19,992 bases of DNA, from assembly GCA_027600665.1 (NCBI GenBank), contig JADGJL010000492.1, positions 1 to 19,992 of the forward strand. Reading direction: 5' to 3'. Positions within the stretch are counted from its first letter, which is position 1. Every line of letters starts with the position of its first letter. The position numbers and the translations under genes are program-made. This document shows positions 1 through 9,479 of the stretch, one piece after another. The stretch comes from Irineochytrium annulatum. Its lineage: Eukaryota; Chytridiomycota; Chytridiomycetes; Chytridiales; Chytridiaceae. Below the pieces are notes generated by a model. It was not told the origin of the DNA. It saw only the letters and a list, made by a program, of their open reading frames with translations, and ran no database searches.

Positions 1-209
1 CTACCTCCACACTACACACAGGCATCACAGTGGCGACTAGGTAGGTGCCAGGGCATTCCTGCTGCATATCCTTTTAACAGACCGTGGTTAGCAAACAATG
101 TTTGAATAAAGTCGAAAAACAAGATATTAATATTAATAGATCTTTTTATGATTAGTGATGGGCTTGTACGCTAAACGAAATGTCAAATCATTAGCATTGG
201 CGTTCGTTC
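1..209. other. Upstream flank of the EST1/SMG6-like gene
   Basis: No gene is visible here. An AATAAA hexamer lies at 105-110 on the + strand and could be the poly(A) signal of a gene that ends left of the window. The A/T-rich stretch 121-150 follows it and precedes the first usable ATG of the next gene at 210, so it may serve as that gene's promoter. Both roles are inferred from position only. Confidence 0.3.
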
Positions 210-3207
210 ATGGAGACCGTCGAAGGGTATGCCTTCGCTCGTCGGATGCGGCGCGATCGCCTTCGGGCTCGAGCAAGCCGATTTCTCTGTCTCGCGAGCT
301 TTGTCTAATGTCATCGATCCTGTCAGAGATGCAGTCAGGATCGAGGAGGAGCTTCGGAAGTGGGATCAGCAAAAGCGGGCCGAGCGCCGCATCCTCCTCA
401 AGGATGCTAAGTCCGAGCTGCTCCGGCAGCATCTCCTGGAGCTGTATGAGGACATCCTGGCCGGCGATCGCGCCGCAGCCTCGCACCCGCCCTACCACGA
501 GAGGCTCTGGACCGTGGTGTTCTACAACAGGATCGAGGAACTTAGGCGTATTGTCACGGCGGTACGCGCTTTTGACTGACGGGGAGTCTGCTGTCGGCTG
601 ACGTTGCTCGTCTAGTGGGAAAGAGAGAAGAACGAGGCGTTGGCGGAGGCCATGGCGGAGATGAACAAGCACCTGGACATGGCAGCCAACTTCTACCGGA
701 TTTTCATACTGCTCTTACTCAGTCGGATCGATGATGATATATCTGTCGTCGGCATCGGTATGCATTCACACGCCTTCGTGGAGGATGTAATTGTTGGTCA
801 GACCTCTTCCTGCAGAATAGGGCAGCCATGGACCCCGCAGACATCGACGAGAGAAGGGACAGGTTGTTTAATCTTGTTCATCACAGCATCATTTGTCTTG
901 GGGATCTCGGTACGTGAAATATGTGGGTGGCCACCCCGTCCACGGCTAATGCGAGTTTTGCATGCAGAACGGTACAGGTCAAACTACCGTAAGGGCCAGC
1001 CTCAGTACCTTCAAGCCTCGGTACATCTTTACAGGCAGGCCATTCGCGTGAACCCGAACAACGGTGAAGATTCTGCTTCTGCTGTCCAACCGCTGATGAT
1101 GTATGCACAGGAAAGCCATATTCACAGCTGGCGATACTTGCAATGAATGGAAAGAACTACATCGATGCCCTGTATTGGTATTCTCTAAGGTATATCAATC
1201 AGTACAATGGAATATACTCATGGGGTAAAGCATGGCGAATAACTCGCCGTTCCCCGTCGCGGCGAACAATCTTCACTCCTTTCATCGCATTGTCACCGCA
1301 AAGATGGACAGCGCCGTAGCGTTGCCGGACCAACTCAGGTTTGTCCTGGGGCTGTTCTACCGTAACATCTGCTAATATCATCCGGCCAGCTTCAGCGAGT
1401 CGTCGGTTGCGAACGTCTTCATCCAATATCATCGTATGGTGGTCTTTCCGGAGGACGAGGCGCTTGCGCGCTTGGAGACGTTCGACCAATTCTTCCCGAT
1501 GCAGAGCGCGGTGGAGAAGTCCTTCACCCGGTTGCTGTCGATAGAGGTGCCTTTGGGAGTCCAGTCGGCGTCGTTGCTTCAGATGCTGGTCATCCTGATC
1601 ATCGGCTACGTCGACATGAACGCGAGGTTCCAGCGAACAGGTTTGTAGATTTGTCGTTACTTTCTCCGCGGGGTTTCCTTTTCCAATGGCTATTATCAGA
1701 CAAGGCGAACTTGCGCAACCGGATACGGAGTTGTCAGGTGTTCATCTTGTCGACGATTTTCGACATATCGGTCAAGGTGCTCGACCTCGTTTACGAGTTT
1801 TTAATTGGTATCACGGAGGCCCCCTTCAGCCCATTCATTTCGGAGAACGAGAATGGATCTCGGCTGGCTTTGCTGGCGCCGGTCGGCATAGTCAGCGTGT
1901 GGATAACGCGAAATCTGGATATCCTATCCCAGTTTCAAAAATATACCACGCAAGAAAGGCCGCTTCAACCGTTTAGCAAGGTTCCTTCGCTTCTGCTTTT
2001 CTGTAAGGTGTTTCACTAAACGCGTTACCTCGGCGCAGAAAATCCTTGAGTTCTCTCGGTCGCTGGCAAACGTTGTGAATTGTCTCTCCGCCTTCGCCGA
2101 CATGGATGGGAGCTTCGAGTGCCTCCCTGAGGACTCTGAGCTGCTTGGGGTGGCGCCGTTACGGTCTTATTACGCTTCGATGTCGCCGCGGTCGATGATG
2201 AAGGTTTTGAAGAAGCGGATGATGGCGGAGGAGGAGAAGGGTGTCTTGCGAGTTTCGCGGGTGGCTCATTTGGCCAAGCAGATGTCCGAGTCGAGTGTGA
2301 GCAGACCGCTTTGTCTTAGTGAGCAGCGTTCCTTGCCTTGGCTGACTTACTGCTAGACCTGCGACTTCTTCTACTTTGATGACAAGAATGAATCCAAGTT
2401 CAAAGTGCGGGATGAGGAGACTCGAGTGCGTAAACTAGGGCTTTCGGGCGATATTTGCTAAATTGATTCCCTTTCCAGAAACAGGAGAGGAGAAACTTTG
2501 CTCAGGCCTTAGCGGTTGAACTGCTGAAGGACCAGATCGGCTCTCTCGAGAACTCGCTCTCGCAGTTGAAGGATGAGAATATACCCGTAGTTGTGTTTGA
2601 TGCGAACTGCTTCGTTTACAACTTGCCCGCCATTAAGTCGGTCCTCATGGACAGGTCTTGCAAAGTGGTGATACCGCAAGAGGGTAATGCATGTCGAAGT
2701 AGACATCAGGCTAAACTTATATTCATAGTCGTGGATCAGCTCGACCGGATGAAGAAGGGCACCGCCGCGGCTAACGCCCGCGCTCGCGACGCCATCCGAT
2801 ACCTCGAGCAGCGCTTCAAGTACAAGAGCGACTACCTCGTCGCTCAGCAGGATGGCGAGAAGGAGGACGCCTGGTCCAAGGATGGGAAGGCGGTCGGATC
2901 CGTAGTCGGGCGGCCGGACTTGAATAACGAGGGTACGGACGTTGAGGGGGAGGACGGGCGAGAGGACGGTGATCCGGCAGAGCCACAGGCGGTCACGTTC
3001 TCCGTCCCTGCGCGATATCGCGACCTCCTGCGGTGTTGTGTATACTACTGGAGGCATAATGTACCCGAGCCAGTGGATAAGGATGATAAGCCGTTCGTGC
3101 TGGTTACGGAGGATGACGATCTCTTGGACGTGGCGGCGGCGCTGGGCATGCAGTGCATGCAGGTGCGGCAGTGGAGCCAGTGGATCAAGCGGAGGCGGAG
3201 GCGATAA
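210..3207 (+). CDS. EST1/SMG6-type protein with TPR-like N-terminal region and C-terminal PIN domain
   Basis: Member of the EST1/SMG5-7 family, which acts in nonsense-mediated mRNA decay and telomere maintenance; SMG6 cuts the target mRNA with its PIN nuclease. Proposed exons are 210-226, 327-561, 616-757, 802-909, 968-1063, 1111-1189, 1231-1338, 1390-1640, 1700-1980, 2039-2296, 2357-2425, 2479-2683 and 2729-3207, giving about 775 aa. Family marks: LWTVVFYNRIEELRR, then IICLGDLERYR, then GKPYSQLAILA, all in the N-terminal EST1 region. The PIN domain runs from about residue 584 to the end: VVVFDANCF (D589), VIPQEVVDQLDRMKKG, RDLLRCC, LVTEDDDLL (D745 region). An acidic low-complexity insert (around 2840-2985) interrupts it. 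The start is uncertain: ATG 210 with a 100-nt intron (TCTAATG branch site) is preferred; ATG 229 without that intron gives an 802-aa protein. Family call is firm; SMG6 versus another PIN-bearing member is inferred. Confidence 0.85.
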
Positions 3208-3719
3208 GGCGCCGCGGCAGGTGTATTGTTACATTACGACCGGGGATCGGCTTATCTGATCCGATCGGGATGGCCACGGCCGAAGAGGCCCCGTACTTGG
3301 GAGGGGCCTCATAACTCACGTCGAGGGTGCGAAGGGCCGGTATGTAGGTACAGGCTTGCAAATCCAGCATACCGATGATGGGGGGCCGCGACGTAGTGAT
3401 TTGGGTGGCGCAGGGAGGGCAAATATTCGACGGGGAGAGAGGGCGAGTTTTCTGACTTCACCTTTTCGATGTTGAAGGCAGTAGATGGTCTCGAGCCAAG
3501 TAAAGTGCAATAAAGAACCTTATGACAACCTTTCGTCATCCTATATCACTTATTAACGTAACGCCCCGCTAACCTCTGGTCGGCTCTCATTATATTACGA
3601 ATATGTAATGTCCGTAAGGTAATCGTCGGTGTTAATCGTGTCAAACGTTTTCCAACCTATCTATCGGAGGTAAATAACCACTCCGCTATTTCCCACGCAT
3701 CCGTATACCCGTTTCTCCT
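3208..3719. other. Convergent intergenic region (two 3' untranslated regions)
   Basis: This lies between the stop codons of the EST1/SMG6-like gene (+) and NUS1 (-). No convincing coding sequence or RNA gene is visible; the short open frames lack family motifs and sensible splicing. It presumably holds both 3' untranslated regions. Confidence 0.5.
3509..3514 (+). promoter_or_regulatory. Candidate poly(A) signal of the EST1/SMG6-like gene
   Basis: An AATAAA hexamer sits about 300 nt after the TAA stop of the upstream + strand gene. The position is reasonable for a 3' end, but fungal poly(A) signals are loose, so this is only a candidate. Confidence 0.35.
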
Positions 3720-5199
3720 TTATTTCCCTTTCCGTTGAACGCATCTCGAGAATCGGAACAAGCCGTTAAGAAAGTCCATGTAGCGAATCCTGCCGTCCCC
3801 ATTCACATTCCTGGCGCAAGACGAGTGAGAAAGTTGCTGAGGTCAAGAAGTAAGACAACTCGAGCCATACCACATCTCCGTCAGCCTCAATTGCCACGGC
3901 GGATATCCCTCCAGTGTCAACGCATCCGTGGGCCCGCAAAAGACGTACAGCAGCTGCGGCTCCGGTATCCCTGTGAAACTTTAAGTCCTCCATAAAAGAT
4001 TTGCAATACTCACGAAGCGGATTCAAAAGGTCATCCACCCTCGCGACGTTTATGTCATCCCTCGCGACCTTCCCGTCCACCAGACGTGTGCCCTTCCCGT
4101 TCTCGGCCGCCAGCAGTTCGACGGCGCGGATCATCGCACCCTTGCCGTCGCCCTCTCCGTCTAGGACGTAGACCGAGATCGTTTTCTGCGCTATTACGGG
4201 GTCTACGTCTTGATGTACACCGTTGCTCCCGTGCCCGCTCGCCCCGTTCGCATTATGCCCATTCGCCGCCTCGGGTTCATGCCCTCGACAGGCACGCTTC
4301 CGCTTCCGCAGCTGTTCCTCGTCGCCGTTCGAATACACGCCACTGTCCTCGGTGCCGCCATCGCTGCAGCTGCTGGTTTCCTCGTCATACTTTGCCGAAA
4401 ACTTTGTCGGCGATGATGGCACACGGATGTTGTCGACGAAGACGTGGAGTTGTGGAGCGGTCTCGGCCGGGCAAAGCGGGTCCATTTGCGCGTAGAATCG
4501 GTCGACGGTCGCATGAAGGCAGTCAATGACGGCCTGCACATTCCGTTTGAGGATGCCTAAAATAAATGAACGTGGCCCCGATTAAAACATGTCCATCGCG
4601 ATCGTGTCTCTCGCACGGGACCCCTCCGTCAATGAGAATTCAGCAGCGCCACACGTACCCTCCTTGTCGTAGATGGACACATGCGCAATCTCCGCGGCCG
4701 CGCACCAGCACACGAGATGCGCCAGGTCCGTCGTCATGAGCCTTACAAACTTTCCCTCCTCGCCCTCCCGCCTTTGTATGGCGCCACCTCTACCCTTCTC
4801 CTCCCTCCCATATCCTTTGATCCGATCCCGCCCGCGCACGCCGACGAAACCCTGACCACGGGACCGCAGCACGACCTCGGGCCTTAAGATGGCCGCGACG
4901 TGGTCCAGCCCCTTCCGCTTCTTCCCAACCTTGTCTGCTCCACCCGTAGATGCGGCATCGTCGCCAGCGAGGATGCGCGCGCACTCGGCGCGGACTACGA
5001 GCGGGGTCGACGGGAGCGGGCAGAGCAAAGGCGAGTGGAGCGAAAGAGCGCGAAGGGACTGGGACAGGTTGCAAAAGAGCGTGTAGGCGGCCCAGAGTGT
5101 GATCAGGGCGAAGTGGTAGAGGGGCCTGAGGATGATGACGGCCAAGGCGGCCGCGAGAGGGCGTCGCTGCCCTGGAACAGGTGGTAATGCTGACTTCAT
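3720..5199 (-). CDS. NUS1: NUS1: regulatory subunit of the dehydrodolichyl diphosphate synthase complex
   Basis: NUS1/NgBR pairs with the catalytic cis-prenyltransferase at the ER membrane to make dehydrodolichyl diphosphate, the precursor of the dolichol glycan carrier. Exons on the minus strand: 5199-4659, 4556-4014, 3970-3871, 3810-3720; about 424 aa. Residues 15-45 are strongly hydrophobic, a membrane anchor. Next come LAHLVCWCAAAEIAHVSIYD and EGILKRN around residues 158-187, the usual NUS1 signature, then LLNPLRIPEPQLLYVF, then GYPPWQLRLTEMW across the last intron. The C-terminus ends CVQRKGK, giving the terminal RxG motif that NgBR-type subunits contribute to the active site. An insert of about 65 residues (236-302), rich in Asn, Gly, Ser and acidic residues with a basic RKRKR patch, splits the domain. 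Reading through the last intron would end nine residues after RLTEM and lose RxG, so the four-exon model is preferred. Confidence 0.88.
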
Positions 5200-5419
5200 C
5201 GATGCGTCAAAACGTAAAGAAAAGGAAAGTTATCACACACTCACTGGTAGCTGGCGGGTGGTGGGGAGGCGATCATCGAACACCGATCGACCGAGCGTCG
5301 ACTGCTGCATCGACCGACAGCAGGAACGGCCGTGACCGAGTTGAAGCTGGGAGAGGTCTGGACGTTGGAGGTGGTTGGAAGGTGGTGGTCGGTTGGGATG
5401 ACCCCGCACCGGGACTCAC

Positions 5420-5788
5420 TTACACCCGTTGCTGGATCATGCTGAGGACGCCGGTGTCGTCTTCATGAATGGTCAGGATGAACATCGCGTCTAAAAGGTC
5501 GTTCTTTTCTTCAAACTACGCAACTATGCACACGACACCGACCAGCATATTCTGGGTGTTTGGCGCGTCGAAACCTGCCTCGTCGATGAGCAGGAGGATG
5601 TCCAAGATTGCGCGGTGGACTTGCGGCCGCGGTTCATTGTCACCGTGCGTCGGCAACGGATGTGTTCTGAAGGCGCACGTTGCGGGCAGATGGGTCGCGA
5701 TGGCACGTTCAAGACACGTTAGGAAGTGCCCTCCTTTGCCACTACAGAGAGCTCGAAAAGCGTTTTTAGCCGCTCGACTTCGCGCCAT
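5420..5788 (-). CDS. Unidentified small protein (gene boundaries unresolved)
   Basis: I do not recognise this protein. The best-supported part is its 3' half: exon 5788-5539, a 48-nt intron (5538-5491, GTGTCG..TTTTAG) and last exon 5490-5420, joined in phase. The simplest model starts at ATG 5788 and gives 106 aa. Its C-terminal half looks like ordinary globular sequence, with helix-like ILDILLLIDEAGFDAPN, then FILTIHEDDTGVLSMIQQRV at the end. The start is doubtful. A second frame just upstream (about 5780-5729) reads REVERLKTLFELSVVAKEG and looks equally protein-like; joining it to the main frame would need one extra base near the GGG at 5731-5729 or an unseen splice. A strong GTAAGT donor also overlaps the stop codon, so the gene could continue downstream. 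It lies on the same strand as NUS1, 220 bp upstream of its start. Confidence 0.4.
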
Positions 5789-6195
5789 CAAGAGTCAATT
5801 CTTCGTTGCAACGCAGAAATGCAATTAGTCTATGTTTCTATCTGTCCATCGAACTCTCAGGAGAACGGTCCCGAAACTTTCAACTTGTTTGGCATCGCTG
5901 ATGACGACCATGAAATCAAAGCGGATGTTCTAACCCGCGTTGCCTTCAATTTTATACGTCGTAGTGATTTCAGTAGTGCCGATGTTCCGTGCAGAAAGGT
6001 CGCCGATTCGCACGGAAGTTCAGGAGGTCGACAATTGCGGGCCGGCCGGGGTGAAGATCCCCCATAACGTCCCAAGTGGAAACTGCTCTCTGGCATCGCC
6101 AAATGCCAAGTGGAAGAGGAGTGGATGTCGTCCTGAAGTCAAATTTTGGACGATCGCATTCGTACTTTCTTAGGCTAACAGGCTGGAACATCACG
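5789..6195. other. Region between the unidentified gene and CTNNBL1; possible 5' exons and shared promoter
   Basis: No complete gene model could be made. On the minus strand, 5929-5880 reads NIRFDFMVVISDAKQVE after a good acceptor (GGTTAG), and GACTAAT near 5830 looks like a branch site, so 5' exons of the unidentified minus-strand gene may lie here. The right end (about 6105-6195) precedes the CTNNBL1 start and may act as a divergent promoter. Both ideas are inference. Confidence 0.3.
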
Positions 6196-8444
6196 ATGAA
6201 CATCGACACGCTCTTCAAGGTCCCGACGGGGCCCGCGAACCTGGGTGGGAAGCGGAAGCTCCCGGATGAGCCGACCACGAACACCCTGAAGAAAATGCGC
6301 GGGAGGGACGATGCGGATGAGGTTTGGCTTGCCTGGCCCACCTGGTGTCGCTCACTGACTCTTTCGAAGGACACGCCGGCCTCGGAGATCAAGTGGGGCG
6401 TCGGGGTCGAGTATGACGCGCGACAGGAGAAGGCCAGGAAGCGGAAGGAGGCCGAGGAGGAGGACAGCAGATTCCACGGTGACGGTCTGTCAGAGAAGCA
6501 ACGCGAGATTATGGAGATTGTGGATGCCGGCGAGGAGGTAATGCTCTTTTGTACACGTCATGTTGCTGAGGGTACGGAAAGACGGCAGCGATAATAGACC
6601 TCAAAGCCATGAAGCGCCTCATCCTCCGCTTCGAGCAAGCCATCGCGAAGAACTCGGAGATGCGCGTCAAGCACGCCAACGAGCCCGTGAAGTTCATCGA
6701 GTCCGAGGCCGACCTGGACGAGGAGATCCACGCCATGATGCGGTGCTCGGCCAGCCCGCACCTGTACCCCAGCCTAGTTCAGCTGGGGACCGTCGATTCG
6801 ATCCTGTCGCTGCTTGCGCACGAGAACACGGACATCGCGATTGCGGCAATCGCGCTGTTGAACGAGCTGACGGATGAGGATGTCGTGGCGGACGTGGAGG
6901 AGGATGGCGCGGAGGGGATGAAGGCGCTGGTGAAGGCGTTGGTGCGTGCATTCTCTCGTTTTCCTTGTACTAAAGATGTCACATAGCTGGAGAACGAGGC
7001 GCTAGAGTTGCTGGTGTCGAACCTAGAGCGAATGAACGAGGATAGCACGGAGGCGGACGACAAACAAGGGGTCTTCAACGCGCTGGGTAAAGGACGTTAT
7101 TTGCCATCCTCGAAGCTTTCCGCTAACATTATAAAATAGGCGTCGTCGAGAACCTCATCTCCGTCGATCCCACCGTCGCCGAGCTCGTCGTCTCCAAAAC
7201 CCCTCTTCTCCCCTGGCTCGCGAAACGCGTCAAGGTGAAAACCTTTGACTCAAATCGCCAGTACGCCAGCGAGCTTCTCGCGATCCTCCTCCAAACAAGC
7301 CGCGCTAATCGGCTCGCCCTAAACGCTATCGATGGTTTCACGGCCCTGATGCAGGTGATTGCGTCGTTTAAGCGGAAGGACCCCAAGGATGGGGATGAGG
7401 TGGAGATGATGGAGAACGTGTTTGACGCGTTGTGCCTGGGGCTGGCCGAGCCGGAGGTAAAGGCCAAGTTTTTGGAGGAGGAGGGCATTGAGCTGATGTT
7501 GATTGTTATTCGGTATGTGGCGCCTCTTACGCCGGTGGCCGTCGTCGTGCTGACTTGCTTTGTCTAGGGAAAAGAAGATGGCGAGGATGCGGGCGCTCAA
7601 GGTGCTCGACCACGCGTTGACCGGCGAGTCGGGGAAGGCTTGCTGCACAAAATTTGTGGAGGGAGCGGGACTGAAAGCGATCTTCCCGATTTTTATGAAG
7701 AAGGGGCTAAAAGCGTATCGGAAAGAGTACAAGTCTCATTCCGAGTCGGAGGAAGATGGTGAGTGCTGAGCGTTTGCAGTTATTTTCTATCACGATGTTC
7801 TAATTGTACTCAAGAGCACATCGCGTCGATCTTGTCATCGCTGTTGAAAAACACGTCGGAGCCCGCTCAATTCCTCCGGATAGTCAACAAATTCTTTGAA
7901 GGCGACTTTGAGAAGCTCAACAGGCTGATAGAGCTGCACGATCAGTATCGGGCAAAAGTAGCCAACGCGGACCGCCAGTTTGACGTTGATAGCATGGCAT
8001 GGAGAGATGAGGACGACGACGATGGGATCGACTCGGAAGAGGAGCGTTACCTTAATCGTCTAGATAAGGGGCTCTTCACGCTGCAGCTGGTGGATTTGGT
8101 CATTGGGATTCTGGCGGTGCAAGATGCCGAACCTGCGGTTCGTAAGCTATGTCGACGCAGGCATTGTTGACGAAAGCTGTAGGTTGCCAAGCGGATACGG
8201 GCGCTGATGCAGAGTAAAGGCGAAGGTTTTGCAAATGTAGTGAGCATATTAGCAGGTAAAATTACTGCTGCGATGATATTATCAGCATAAACTCGATAAC
8301 TAACGATTTCATTTTGTGCCGCGATTCTGTGGTGTAATAGAATACGTCCAGAACATGGGCGACACGGAGGGAGGCGTCGACAAGCAGAACCTTGGGGAAT
8401 TGGTTGAACGGTTAGACGCCTTAGATGGTGAGGCCGACCCGTGA
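6196..8444 (+). CDS. CTNNBL1: CTNNBL1 homologue (beta-catenin-like protein 1), nuclear armadillo-type splicing factor
   Basis: CTNNBL1 is a nuclear ARM-repeat protein that associates with CDC5L and the Prp19 complex of the spliceosome. Exons: 6196-6321, 6370-6537, 6582-6941, 6987-7086, 7140-7512, 7568-7758, 7815-8137, 8183-8255, 8341-8444; about 605 aa, against 563 in human. The N-terminus carries a GGKRKL patch suitable for nuclear import and a charged RKRKEAEEEDS stretch. Family blocks follow in order: KRLILRFEQA, NTDIAIAAIALLNELTD, ASELLAILLQTSRANR, EMMENVFDALC, RALKVLDHALTGESGKACC, HIASILSSLLKNTSEPA, EERYLNRLDKGLFTLQLVD, and EYVQNMGD near the end. The first intron (6322-6369, 48 nt) is a multiple of three without stops, so retention would only insert 16 residues. 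The intron before the eighth exon needs a weak GTTCGT donor at 8138; the stronger GTAAGC four bases on does not keep the frame. Confidence 0.92.
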
Positions 8445-8470
8445 CGAGAAAGTTTGGATGAGTCAGGACG

Positions 8471-9479
8471 TCATGCCGCTTCCGATTCGAAGAAGGATTC
8501 AATATATCCATTGTCTAAAAAGTCGAATGGGGCGAAGGCGGCTTCGCCTTCAGACAACGGTGTTGTCATCTCGATTGCTACCGCATAGGGGTGATTCGAG
8601 TCGATATAGCCAAGCCGGAATATCCACGGTTGAACTACGCCGTCTACGCAGACTTCGATGCCGTCTTCCATTATCTAAAGAAGAACGAGAGTTCGAAAAC
8701 ACACCAAACGAACGGAATGGATGTTCGCCGCCATGCGAGCAAGGAGGGAAAATGAACGTACATCTGTCCGTCCCATCTTGTTATTCCAAAACAGTCTGCC
8801 CACTCTGAACTCCAGCCTCACGAGATCCATCTGCAGTCCCAACCCGATCCCCTTGATGTAGCTCTCCTTCAAACACCACAGCCTGAAGAACGCATGCAGC
8901 CTCGGGTCTTTGCTCGGATCCCCACGACCCTCCGCGTTGTTCTCGTACGCGTACACCTCCTCCCACTCGCGCGGCGAAAAGTGGGACTTGAAGACCGACA
9001 TAAACGACGGCGCGTCCTTCTCCCGACCGGCGTCGACCTTTGTCACGTCGCAGCCGACGCGACGCGTGTAGCCTGTGATGGAGGACGCAATCACCCAGTC
9101 GCCGTGATGGGAGAGGTTGAAGTTGGGGAGGTCGTCCGGGTCGTCCGGGATAGGTCCAACCTGTCAGTCCCGCGTCAAGCCAAGACCGCCGAGACAAAAA
9201 CTAAGAAGCGTATGGTACCAGCAATGGCTTCCCGGCCTCGGAACGATCGAGAACAATGTCCCCCGGCGCGGGCGGCGGCGCGTCAGGAAGGAAGACCTGG
9301 CGGATGACGTGCCGGATCAGGATCTGCCCGGCCAGGGCCCGGATCTGGTCGGCCTTGAAGTGAAACCTCTGGATCCGCTGCCGCTCGGACTCGGGGAGGG
9401 GCACCGAGAGCTTGTTGATCAGGGCCGACGACGGCTTCCAGTCGCCGATCTTGAACGCCACATAGCACTTCCGTGTCAT
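8471..9479 (-). CDS. 4'-phosphopantetheinyl transferase (Sfp/Lys5 type), frame broken by one extra base
   Basis: Transfers phosphopantetheine from CoA to a serine of carrier proteins (aminoadipate reductase for lysine, polyketide and peptide synthases). Exons on the minus strand: 9479-9219, 9161-8762, 8674-8471; about 287 aa if the frame is continuous. Motifs: SEAGKPLL near residue 80, FNLSHHGDWV (the conserved N-x-SH block), GCDVTKVD with the metal-binding Asp about residue 125, and FFRLWCLKESYIKGIGLGL, the W-x-x-KES-x-x-K signature. Odd point: exon 2 begins in the frame LPNF and must shift by one base to read NLSHHG. The sequence AACTTTCAAC (plus-strand AAA at 9120-9122) has one T more than a continuous frame allows, and no alternative donor or acceptor repairs it. 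Exon 2 is 400 nt; 399 would fit both neighbours. It could be an assembly error, a strain mutation or a pseudogene. The stop lies 26 bp from the convergent CTNNBL1 stop. Confidence 0.85.

Noticed and set aside
2684..2728. PIN exon read straight through without splicing
   Set aside because: Frame stays open, but the 45-nt insert falls inside the conserved strand and breaks IPQEVVDQLD; good GT/AG ends are present.
3843..3870. NUS1 ending shortly after RLTEM in a Ser-rich tail
   Set aside because: A 60-nt intron (3870-3811) joins in phase to an exon ending CVQRKGK, which supplies the terminal RxG expected of NUS1. The shorter ending lacks it.
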